Below, one piece after another: positions 19,729 through 29,842 of a stretch of DNA of 64,000 nt. Every line of letters begins with the position of its first letter. Position 1 is the first letter of the stretch. The stretch comes from Musa acuminata AAA Group. Its lineage: Eukaryota > Streptophyta > Magnoliopsida > Zingiberales > Musaceae. The notes under the pieces are model-generated. The model searched no databases and was not told where the DNA came from. It saw nothing but the letters and a program-made list of their open reading frames with translations. The stretch spans positions 11,514,001 through 11,578,000 of the forward strand of contig NC_088356.1 of assembly GCF_036884655.1 (NCBI RefSeq), in the 5' to 3' direction. The translations under genes and the position numbers were made by a program.

Positions 19729-21718
19729 CTATGGGACAACCAGGCGGTCGTCAAAGGGGACGTCCTCGGGCATGTCTACCCCTAGATCCTCGGGGTGAGG
19801 AGCGAAGGGGTCCTCCTCCACCTCGAGGCCGGGGTGACGAGCGTGGAAACGGGACATGGTGACTCGGTATCCGTACTCAAAGGATACCCGCCCCGTCCGC
19901 GTTAGCCCGAGTTCGAACCCCTTGGACTTCTTATATGCCTCAAGGAGCTCCTTATCTTTGGCGAGTCGAAGACGGGCTTCCTCCGCCAATGCCTCCGAGG
20001 CCGCTCTCATCTCGGCCTTTGCCTCCTCCAGCTTCTTGCTGAGGGCGCTCACCTCCGTCTTCAACAGAAGGAGCTCAGTCCACTCCACCCTTATTGTTTT
20101 CTGGAGCTCCTCGTTTGCTTTCTTGGCGGCCTCGAGCTCCGACCTGAGGCGAGCCGCCTCCGCCTCAGACTCCGCCGCGCGCTTCTCAGCGGCCGCCACA
20201 GTCTCCGGGCTAGCCCCGGCTCGGACCTCCTTGACCTGGCGGTGGAGCTCGGCGTTGCGGTTGACGAGGCCTCCGATAACCCGACCGGCATCACGCACCC
20301 TGTCCATCAGGGTCGTCGCATAATGGAGGCCCTGCAAAAGGAAAGACGGGTTAGAAAGGGCGGCGTCAGACGAACAAACCCAAACAAGAAAAGAGGAGAA
20401 GTACTTACCCAGATCAAGGATTGGGCGGACTTGTTGAGCAGCACCTCCGAGGGCAGGACGTACAAATCCCGAGCCATGTCGGGATGAAGTGCGCCTCGGA
20501 GGAACGCTACGGAGGGGTCCCCTCCGGCCCACACTCTGTCCCCGCGGGACAAGCCCCCACAGCGGGCGACCAGGGGGTCGCTGGACTCCCCGAGTGGGAT
20601 CTCGCTCACCAGCCGCGTCTGGAATGGCGCCCCGTCCCCGGCTGGTAGTCGGCCCAGGTCACGTACGGAGGTAGGGCACGGACCCTTTCCAGCCGCCCGC
20701 CGACTAGGCCCGGTCTCGCCCCGACTGGGGCCTGCCTCAGGCCCCTTCGAAGGTGCTGCCTTCGCCTTCTTGTGAGGGCGCCCGGCCTTGACCTCCATCG
20801 GGGCATCCTCCGAGCCGGGCTGTAGGTCGGCCGGCGGAGCTGGGGGAGGAGCTTGCGACGCCTGACCCCCCAAAAGCGACCGGAGGTTCACCATTTCTAC
20901 AAAAAACAAGAAAAGTGTTAGTACCAGAAATGAACCATGCAAATACCCGAACTAAACGTCACTAACGTACCCAGAGGCATCGGGCTGAGACCAGCCTCGA
21001 CCAGTCATTGCTCGGTCATGTTCCAGATGGCCTGCGACCTGGGGAGAATCTCTTTGAGCCTCCCCAGATCTTGGTGCTCTGCTTTGCCCAAGCATGGGGT
21101 GGTATTGTCGATCGCCCTCGCGGACCACCGAACCCCAAAACCCCAGTCCCGTGCACGGCAAATGTAAAAAAACCTCCCCATCCACCCTTTATTATTGGAA
21201 GGGGCCCCTCCGACTCGAAAGCCCGTCCGGGCAGATAGGAAGTAACCCCCCGAACCCATGGAAAGGCGGTAACAGGAAAGAAAGAGATTGAGGGTGGGGG
21301 TGATATTGGCGTAGTGGCATTCTCCCAGGAATACCACTAGGTAACGCCAAGAGTTCGGCGCCACTTGAGATGGAGAAATCCGCGAGAAAGACAGGCAGGA
21401 CACAATGAGGGGATGAAGGGGAAAGCGAAGACCTGCCTCCAGGGCGTCCAAAGTCAGCGCAAAACTCTTTGGGACGGGGTCATATGCCCGCTGTCCCGGT
21501 TCTGGGGCACTAAGGATGTGGTCCTCCGGGATGCAATAGCGCTCCCGGAGCCCCCCCAGCAAAGACCCACTCACGGTGGAGTCAAAGTCATGCGGCCACA
21601 TCAAGGCCTCAAGGGCCCGCGCCGCTTCCCCATCAGAGGATTCTACGGGGGGCGTCGAAGGACGTCCCCCCTCAGCTACACGGGAAGGGGAAGAAGGGGA
21701 AGGAGGAAAGGACGACAT
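19729..21718 (-). pseudogene. Antisense spliced gene of the Tat element (gypsy-type 'transposase' domain), one in-frame stop
   Basis: Three exons on the minus strand join in frame: 21718-20971 (donor GTACGT), 20896-20409 (acceptor TTTTTTGTAG, donor GTAAGT) and 20331-19729 (acceptor TTTTGCAG). The phases agree (1, then 0), giving about 612 codons. Exon 1 has the block FALTLDALEAGLRFPLHPL and RYLVVFLGECHY, which resembles the 'putative gypsy type transposon' family (PF04195). Exon 2 is Pro/Ala-rich and basic. Exon 3 is a long Glu/Ala/Lys coiled coil (about residues 430-550). Antisense genes in this position are known for Tat elements (Grande, RIRE2-like). One TGA at 21005-21007 breaks exon 1, probably from TGG. 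The function is unknown. The start was chosen at the second Met because MSS begins the conserved part; Met at 21736 is possible. Confidence 0.72.
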
Positions 21719-22149
21719 CTCAACTAACCTTAACAAGGAGGTGCTACGGGGAAAGGGAGGACGACACAGGAAGCAGAAGATTGGAAAGGGGACGACAAGG
21801 CCAGAAGAGGGAGACTCAGTAGCAAAAGATAGAAGTAAAGCCGGGCGTCCGCTATTTAAAGGAGATATACCGCCAGAACCAGCGCCCCTTCACCTCCCGA
21901 GAGTGGGGCGGCAGCCCACCCGTGCACATGCGTAACCGTCACGTCGCATCGGAAATGCCAAAAGGTGCCCCGCCTTAATAAAAGCCTGACGTGGCAACCC
22001 CGTTGAAGCGACAGCGGGCTGACGCCTCGATCCCAACGCCCGAAAGCGTGCGACGAAAGCAACCGGCTCCCCCTCAGAAAGAAAATCAAATACGGAAGTT
22101 TTTTCGCCCCCCGCTACGGCTAAGCAGGCAAAAAGGGAAAATAGCACAA

Positions 22150-22446
22150 GCAGCTCCTCGGGCTTGCGCGGCCAGCCCGCCTACGTCGTGCTCCTCGGCT
22201 TGATGCTCCCCGAGACCACACCTGCGCGGCCAGCCCGCCTGCGTCGTGCTCCTCGGCTTGATGCTCCCCGAGACCACACTTGCGCGGCCAGCCTGCCTGC
22301 GTCGTGCTCCTCGGCTTGACGCTCCCCGAGACCACACCTACGTGGCCAGCTCGCCTGCATCGTGCTCCTCGGCTACACGCTGCCTGAGACCACGCCTGCG
22401 CGGCTTGCCCGCCTGCACCATGCTCCACGACCACACACTGCCCAGG
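22150..22446. repeat. 58-bp GC-rich tandem repeat upstream of the Tat 3' LTR
   Basis: Units of 58 bp start at about 22184, 22242, 22300 and 22358, with partial copies on both sides. Each has the core CGTGCTCCTCGGCTTGATGC and a GCGCGGCCAGCCCGCC end. Units diverge progressively toward the LTR. Confidence 0.9.
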
Positions 22447-22590
22447 ATCACCGCTACGCGTCCAACCCTTCTTAGCTGGTAAGCTCCGCAATTCCCACAC
22501 CCCTGGCAACAGACCGGCAATCGCCCGGCAGGTATAGTTTCTTAAAGCCGAAGCCATGCCTTGGACCTCCCCTCACATCAATCGAGGCAT

Positions 22591-22611
22591 AGCTTCCTTT
22601 GGGGGGGAATA
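22591..22611 (+). other. Polypurine tract of the Tat element
   Basis: GGGGGGGAATA lies immediately before the TGATAAGG start of the LTR, the expected plus-strand priming site. Confidence 0.7.
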
Positions 22612-23208
22612 TGATAAGGACAAAAATAGCGACATGGTACGCCATGACGTCAGCCACGCCAAGACGACACACTACCCAAGGAAGTGAGCATTAACACCGA
22701 CTTAATGCGCACCCACGTCAACCATTCCCAGACGACCTCATCGTCTGACCTCGCATGACCGACCGAGGCAGGGGAAAGCGTCGACCGAAGCTCACCCATA
22801 CCCTGCGGTAGCTCGGTCCTCCACGCAACACCAACGGCGATGTCAGACGCCATCAAAGGTACGATCCTGCTCCGACAGGCTAGCACATCAGGTAACACCA
22901 AACTTACCTATAAATACCCCCGGGCTCCAAACAAAATGGGGGGAAACACAAAAAAAGCACTTCCTCATCCAAAACCCCACTCCACATCACTGACTTGATC
23001 GTCGAAGGGGTCGGGCCGACCTATGTGCAGGTGCTAGACCGGAGTCGTCCCTACCCGGTGCCGCGGCGAAGCTTTTCTTCCAACCAGACCACCGCGATCG
23101 GCCACCGGGAGACCCCGAGAAACGCCGCGCTAGATCCCCGTCATTCGGACCCCCGAACAAGCCGCGTCGGCCCCGAGGTCACGGCTAAAAAAGTTGTTTA
23201 CACCAACA
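22612..23208 (+). repeat. 3' LTR of the Tat gypsy element
   Basis: 597 bp from TGATAAGGACAAAAATAGCG to TTGTTTACACCAACA, with TATAAATA at about 22911. The TG...CA ends are intact. No 5' partner is present in the window. CuAO codons start at the very next base. Confidence 0.85.
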
Positions 23209-23788
23209 GATACCAAGGAGGTGGTGAGCATCTCCGAACAGGGGTGGGGCATCCCTATCCCCAAGTCGGCCGGCACCGACTACCGGTACGAGGCGGTGGC
23301 GGGATTTAACGATGACCCGCCGCGGTTGGGGCTGAAGCCGATATCGATCGAGCAGCCGGCGGGGCCAAGCTTCGAGGTGGAGGAGGGGGGGCACATGGTG
23401 CGGTGGGCCGGGTGGGAGTTCCACCTCAAGGCGGACGCGCCGGCCGGGGTGGTGGTGTCGCGAGTTCGGGCGAGGGACCCGGACACCGGAGAGTGGCGGG
23501 GCGTCATGCACAAGGGCTTCGTGTCGGAGCTCTTCGTGCCGTACATGGACCCGAGTGACGCCTAGTACTTCAAGACCTACATGGACGCCGGCGAGTACGG
23601 GTTCGGCCTGCAGGCGATGCCGCTCGTGGCGATCAACGACTGCCCCCGGAACGCGCACTACATGGATGGCGTGTTCGCCGCCCCTGACGGTCGGCCCTAC
23701 GTCAGGGAGAACATGGTATGCATCTTCGAGCGGTATGCGGGCGACATCGTGTGGCGCCACTCCGAGAGTCCGATCACTGGCATGGATG
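23209..23788 (+). pseudogene. Copper amine oxidase, middle exon fragment with one stop
   Basis: The frame begins directly after the gypsy LTR (DTKEVVSIS) and runs 193 codons to a GTAAGT splice donor at 23789 or a few bases beyond. Recognisable family blocks: GTDYRY, GWEFHLKADAPAGVVVSRV, HKGFVSELFVPYMDP, TYMDAGEYGFGL (the Asp of this Y-x-D-x-G motif is the catalytic base), NDCPRNAHYMDGVF and FERYAGDIVWRHSESPITGM. One TAG at 23563-23565 replaces what is usually Trp. The N-terminal half was separated by the gypsy insertion. The following exon, with the TPQ tyrosine (NYD/E motif), is missing: the DNA after 23788 is the AT-rich duplicated flank. It cannot encode an active enzyme. Confidence 0.85.
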
Positions 23789-24543
23789 TAAGTGTATTAA
23801 TAGATTTACTTTAAAAAAAATCTAATCTGGAGTTAATTAAATAGCCCAAAATTGTGTACATTGTGAACAAATTTAAATTCGATTAATTGGATTCAAATTC
23901 GTCTTAAAAATTTGAAATAAGAGTCACACATATGGCCACATCCCACTTGCTTGCATGCATGAAACCCTTTAATTAGATGTCATTTACTGGTGCTTAGCTT
24001 CCATAGAGTATAATAATTATTTAGAGATCCAATGAGGATTTTAACTAATTTAATTGGTAAAGAATATGATAGTTTATTGTAATAATGTCTCGTAGCTTTA
24101 CTAATGATTGTCGTAATCACATCAATTATTACCAAAAAAATACAATTGTCAAAAGAAAAAATCGATTATTACCAAAGAAAATGCAATTACCAAAGCTTCT
24201 ATCTAATCCGGAATTAATAAAGTAGCCCAAATTTTGAGCAAAATTAAATTCGACTAATTGGACTGAATTGTTTGCAAAAAAATGGAACTAATAGTCATAC
24301 ATTCTGAACCATTCCTCGTGCTATAACTCGTGAATAATGCAATCGACACTTATCGTGAAAAATGAAGTGCCGGAGATCGATCATATCCGCATACACATAG
24401 GAAGAAAGAGATAGGAAATGGACGTCTCAGATCACGTTTTACAAGTGGCCGATAATGATAGGCTTGTGCTTTCGCGGTGTGGCCCAAATCTCGTGTTCCA
24501 CAATTGTATCTGCAATTCTAAGAGATCACAAAGTTTTAAGAAC

Positions 24544-24621
<78 letters not shown>

Positions 24622-25713
24622 TATATATATACAATAAATTTTGGAGAAAAAATTAATCTTTATTAAAAATTCTAACAGTGTTTTTTTGTTAATACCTAAA
24701 ATATCTTTAGTCATTGAACCTTTTTTTCTCATTTTCCTATGGATCGATATATAAAATGAAGCGATCGAGTTATAGCATGTTACGGTATTTATGATAATAT
24801 AAAAATATTAGAATATAATATTTTTTGATAAATTATAATATTTTTATACTGTATTACAATATTTTTGATAATATAAAATATTATAGTATAATATTTTGTG
24901 ATAAATTATAATGTATTCTTGGTATTGCTGAAAACAATATAACATAATGTAGAAAAAACTATAACGTAGTATAAAATACTATAATACTATGTTTACGTAC
25001 TACGTCATAGTGTTTTCTTGATCTTACTTAAAACATTATAACTGGATATAGATTGGTAAAAAAGGAATAATTAATTGACTATCAAATCAAGAATATTATA
25101 AATACTAGAAAAAAATGACACCATTAGGGAATTAGGAGCGCATGAGGGACACTGAATATAAAAAGTCAAAAAAAAGTTTTTTTTTACAAATCGACCACAT
25201 ATTATTGACCCTATAATAAAATTTCAAGTTATGTATTAGATAAGCTAATTAATATATTTTACATATATTTTTTTTAACATTATAAAAAAAATCATATATT
25301 TTGTCCGTTTACTATAGGAAATTAACATGTTGGAATATCATATCTTTTTAATTTGAGATTTTAAGGGGGATGTGAAAGAATTAGATGTACACAGCGTGTG
25401 AGAATTCAAATGATTCCTCGGAATCGCGATCCACGTGCCTCGGCACGACTCCATCACCGAAATCGTTGCCCCTATTGGATTATGGCACGAGTCCCAATTG
25501 CATAACCCAAAAGTCGGTTCTATAATTTCTAATGATGTCGACGGTTGAAGACTCGGTAACGAAATCGATTCCGATGCCGGACCGAATGATGAGCCTCGAT
25601 CAATAGCGCTCGTGAATCTCCAACATCTCGACGATTCCACACGCCTCTCTTTTCCTTCCCCTGAGCAAATTAGGATTCCTCCGTGCCTTCTTCCCCCCCG
25701 TTTCTCCTGTCAT
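23789..25713. other. Duplicated AT-rich non-coding flank (copy B), upstream of the small gene
   Basis: It begins with a splice-donor-like GTAAGTG after the CuAO fragment and continues as AT-rich DNA without genes. It holds the expanded TA tract. Confidence 0.65.
24555..24631. repeat. (TA)n microsatellite, expanded in copy B
   Basis: About 77 bp of TA/AT with one phase slip near 24614, preceded by (GT)6. Copy A has only (TA)11. Confidence 0.92.
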
Positions 25714-25720
25714 TATATAA
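25714..25720 (+). promoter_or_regulatory. TATA box of small gene, copy B
   Basis: TATATAA at the same distance from the ATG as in copy A. Confidence 0.5.
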
Positions 25721-25801
25721 GCCCTCGTGCCGTGTTGCCCTCTTCGTCTTCGACACACACAGCGCTTCCTCGCCTCGACTACGCTCGTGCATACTGACCT
25801 T

Positions 25802-26050
25802 ATGGCCGCTCCGAAAACACAGTGGTTCAGCTCTCTTATCAGCTCGACGGGGAGCTTCTTCTTCGCCGGCGAAGGGAAGGCCCGAGGAGGAGGGTTCGGG
25901 AAGAAGGACAAGGAAGAAGAGAACAGAGATGAGAGCAACGAGTCCGGCCTCGCGCCGCCGAACAATGAGTTGCAGCCGCAGCGGAGGGCAGCACGGTTTG
26001 CTGTGGAACTCGACGGGCTTAACTGCTTCGAGACCGTTGTGCTCCACTGA
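25802..26050 (+). CDS. Small plant protein of unknown function, 82 aa (copy B)
   Basis: Encodes the same 82 residues as 4713-4961, from MAAPKTQW to the FETVV end block, with no visible nucleotide difference in the frame or the surrounding 1.2 kb. Start choice and caveats are as for copy A. Two identical copies mean a doubled dose if both are expressed. Confidence 0.5.
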   Translation: MAAPKTQWFSSLISSTGSFFFAGEGKARGGGFGKKDKEEENRDESNESGLAPPNNELQPQRRAARFAVELDGLNCFETVVLH

Positions 26051-27350
26051 GGAATCAACGTTCGCAGTACTCAATCCTCGGTAGGGTAGAAGATTGTTTT
26101 ACTACTTTGGCTATTATGTCATAGAAAGATGCAACCATCAGATCGATAGGAAAGTCCAATTAAGATATGCTGTTTTCTTTCTCTTTGAAATTGTCAGGCT
26201 CCTGTCGAATATGCTGCATCTGCTTCTTTTTCCCTTTTCCATCGTCTCTTTCTTGAGGCAACCATCATTCTCGTAAAGATACCGAAATCTCTACCAAATT
26301 AATAAGCAGCATAGAGTACATAACCAAAATAATTATGCTCTTGTCAATCCATCCAACCAATTAATTGGGTGGGTATGATTAGAGATTGGAAGGATACCAT
26401 GTTACCTTCTTTCGAGTCCAATTCACTGGATGGGAACAGAGGAGTGGCACCCTCCTCTTAGATATCTGCTCCGTGTCGTAACGAGCTTCTTCCTTCGTCA
26501 AACATCGCCTGCACACAACGCCATGGATGGAATCACTGCCTTTAGGAGTACCATTTTGTGGTTCCACTCGGAACATGTCATGGAGCAAACAGACAAAGCT
26601 GTACTGTGACTCTATTCGAGCCAAGTCATGCGATCAAAAAAAGAAAGCTATATAAAGCAGAGCTTACCGTATGAAATTGTTGTCATGCATTCTCACAAAC
26701 ACATTGTCCCAACACAAATTCTAGCCTGTGTTTCCGATACTCTGTCATACTAACATACGTTATTCTAAATAATATATTACACGCCTCAAGGAGGAATCTA
26801 ACGCTGAGAAAATAATGACTAAAGTTCCAAACATGACATGCAGTTATCGATCAACTATAAACTCGTTAACCAATGGAAATCAAGTTGTAGGTGTGTAGTC
26901 ACAACTTAATTGACCAAGCTAATGATGATTTGGAGCCGATCGAGATTTAAGTTGTGCAGTCACAACTTAATTTAGATTTGTTTCAGCTATCACCACACTG
27001 ATGATTCCAAAATTAACCTATAAACCAGTGTTATCGTCATCTTCGACGATGCCTAAGCTGTGGGGTCGAAAGGTTGGTCCTATGCTTTGAGCTGTCTTGT
27101 GAGCTTTTTACAGTGGGCTCTTAATATCATTACTCTTGTGATTAACATCAATGATTAGGTCATATCGAATCCAGAATATAGTGAGATCTAACTAATTTAG
27201 TTTTATGCCGAGATGTCAACCACATACTCATCACGTGGTAATGAGATACTAATCACATGGTACCAAGGTGTCAGTTATATGATGCGAAGTTGTTGACAAT
27301 GTGGTGTTAAGGTATCGTCACATTCTTATCACATGGTAGAGTTTGATGAG
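26051..27350. other. Duplicated non-coding flank (copy B), downstream of the small gene
   Basis: No gene is seen. From about 26826 it is shared with copies A and C. It ends at 27350 (GTTTGATGAG), where a deletion joins it to gypsy sequence (GGACTACTC). Confidence 0.7.
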
Positions 27351-28026
27351 GGACTACTCAAAGATCCTCAAAATATTGTCGTTTCCATCGGCAGCATGGG
27401 CATGACACTGAACAGTGTCGTGAGTTAAAAAGGCAGATCGAGGAGCTCATCCATAGAGGGCATCTTGGCCAGTACCTTCGACCAGACAAGGAACTTTCGC
27501 CATGCCCGGAGGGCCCTATCGAGCGACACATCGATGTGATAGCCGGCGGCCCCGCATTTGGCGGGGGCTCCATGACGGGAAGAAAGGCTTACGCCAGAGC
27601 CGCCCTGACCGAAGCTCACGGGAACGGGCCCGAACCCGAGATCACTTTCCCGACCGGAGCATCTGAACAACCCGAGCACGACGACGCGCTTGTGATATCG
27701 GCCAGGATCGCCAACGCGCAAGTAAGGAGGATCATGGTCGATACCGGGAGCTCAGCCGACATACTTTACTTCGATGCCTTCCAAAAGCTCGGCTTGGCTA
27801 GGGAGAACATGAAGCCAATGTGCTCGGCGCTCACCGGATTCACCGGAGATTCAATCTCACCGTTGGGAGCTATCACCCTGCCCTTAACCTTGGGGGCCCC
27901 GCCGAGGTCGAAGACAGTAATGACCACTTTTCTAGTGGTCGACCTCCCCACCGCGTACAACGCTATCCTCGGCCAACCAACCCTCAACAAGGTCAGAGCC
28001 GTCGTCTCAACTTACTACCAAACTAT
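27351..28026 (+). pseudogene. Tat gypsy Gag C-terminus and protease fragment (copy B)
   Basis: Same reading frame as copy A, but with the Cys/His cluster uninterrupted (CAG codons where A has TAG) and the protease motif DTGSSADI intact. It ends at the ACTAT target duplication (28022-28026) of the nested Sirevirus. The rest of the gypsy element (pol, antisense gene, LTR) is missing from this copy because the segment was truncated downstream. Confidence 0.85.
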
Positions 28027-29792
28027 TGTTGAATCTCGGATTTTGATGATGAAGTCAATTGTCATTTGTTGTCTAATCTGTATGTTGAGATAAGTGTGTA
28101 GGATTAACTACGATGAAAGTAAGATATGCAGCAGGAGTTGCGCCGAAGTCATGACAATGATCACGTTGGGAGTTCGAGAGTTCGACGGAAGTTCGGACAG
28201 TTGTCGGAGGTTCTACTGGAACAAATCCGAGAAGTCCATAAGCTTGCCAAAGAAGCTCGTCGGAACTCACCAAGTGAATTGTCGCAAGTCCAGGAGTTTG
28301 CCAGAAGTCCGCAGGAGCATCACCGAGGGTTCATCGGATGATCGACGAAAGTTCGCCGGAAGCTCGCCGGAAGAAGCGATTGACGCACCGGAGCAAGTTA
28401 CAGTAAATGTCTTAGGGAATATCATAGTTAGCATAATGATTAAGTTGGAAATGGGAGGTGATCCCATTAACTTAATCTTGGGGCAATTGGGCCCCTGAAA
28501 AACCCAAATTGGGCCGAATGGATCAACCCATTCGGACCCTGATTTCTGCCAGGCAGTTGAACCGCCTAAGGCAGGAGGTTGCACCGCATGGGCTCAGTCT
28601 CCGAGCGAGACTGGGAGGTGCATCCGCTCCAGCCAGGCGGTGGCACCTCCTGGGCTCAGTCTCCGAGCGAGACTGGGCGGTGCAACCTCCCATGACAGGA
28701 GGTGGCACCTCTTGAGCTCGGTCTTCGAGCTCTGCCAGGTGGTGCAACCGCCTCAGTCAGGAGGTGTAACCACCTGAGCTCGGTCTTAGAGCTCTGGTAG
28801 GAGGTGCAACCGCCCCTGACAGGAGGTAGCACCGCCCAGAGGCTCAGTCTTTGAGCTCTGCTAGGTGGTGCAACCACTCCAGTCAGGAGGTGCAACCGCC
28901 TGATCCCGGAATTCTGGGAATTGACAGTTTTGAGCTCCAAATTTGAACTGGGTTGGGGCCTATAAATACCCTACCCATTCAGCACTGAAAGAGCATGAAC
29001 TTACACCGAAATCTCGATCTTTTTCTGTGATTCTTAGAGCTCAAAATTGTTGTAAAGGCAAAAAGTTCTTCTCCCTCTTTTCTTCTAAGTTCTGAGTTGT
29101 AAAGAGAGGAGAGAAAATTCTGTAAGGGTTGTCTCCTAAGCCCGTCAAAAGGAGTGAAACTGTAAAAGGGTTGTTGGCCTTCGCCTATTGAAGGAAGGCC
29201 TCTAGTTGACGTCGGTGACCTCGTCGGTGGAGGAAGCCAAAAGTGGAGTAGGTCAAGATTGATCGAACCACTCTAAATCTCGATTTGCATTTACTTTGAG
29301 CATCTTATATTTACTGTAAACCTCCTCAATAGCTTACTATCTTCTGTGTTTTTACGAACGTGTTTCAAAGTTTAGTGCTTTCCGAATCGGGGTTTAAGAC
29401 GCAAATCAGTTTTATCGAACGAACGTCGTATTTCAGTTTGCGCTTACGTTCTGATTTCCATTATAACTGCAAACTGCCTTTATATCTTTGCTTTAACTGC
29501 ATCTTGCCTTATCTCAAGTTAAAGTAGTTTACGAATCAGCTTTTATACCGAAATCGCTTTTATCGTATGAACATCGTATTTCAGTTTGCGCTTATATTCT
29601 GATTTCCATCATAACTGCAAACTGCGTTCATATCTTTGCTGCATCTCTCCTAGTCAAAAGTTGAAGTGATTTACGAATCAGCTTTCTTACCAAAATCACT
29701 TCTATCGAACGAACGCAGTTTTCGATTTTAATCGCAGAAGGTTTTCCGCTGCACTAATTCACCCCCCCCTCTTAGTGCTCTTGATCCTAACA
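28027..29792 (+). repeat. 5' LTR of Sirevirus copy B
   Basis: TGTTGAATC...CCTAACA with palindrome array (about 28545-28905) and TATAAATA at about 28961. Confidence 0.9.
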
Positions 29793-29842
29793 ATTGGTAT
29801 CAGAGCGGGGTTAACTCTCTAACGGATTAAAACCCAAGAGAG

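Larger units (their letters stand above)
6714..23208 (+). mobile_element. Tat-lineage Ty3/gypsy LTR retrotransposon, 5'-truncated, with a nested Sirevirus
   Basis: Gag C-terminal and protease coding lies at 6920-7570. The nested element occupies 7576-16114. Pol resumes at 16120 and runs to 19483, followed by a spliced antisense gene (21718-19729), a 58-bp tandem repeat, a polypurine tract and a 3' LTR (22612-23208). The extra RNase H after the first one and the antisense gene between pol and the 3' LTR are hallmarks of the Tat lineage. The 5' LTR and most of gag are missing: the left edge at about 6714 joins directly to non-coding flank. The right edge abuts CuAO coding DNA, so the original insertion target was a CuAO exon. 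Several in-frame stops make the element inactive. Confidence 0.85.

Noticed and set aside
23185..23760. Minus-strand 191-codon frame over the CuAO fragment
   Set aside because: It is the reverse of a clear CuAO coding segment. His/Arg-rich composition is typical of antisense of a GC-rich exon.
24418..24637. Tyr-Ile repeat 'proteins' around 24.5 kb
   Set aside because: Pure translation of the TA microsatellite.
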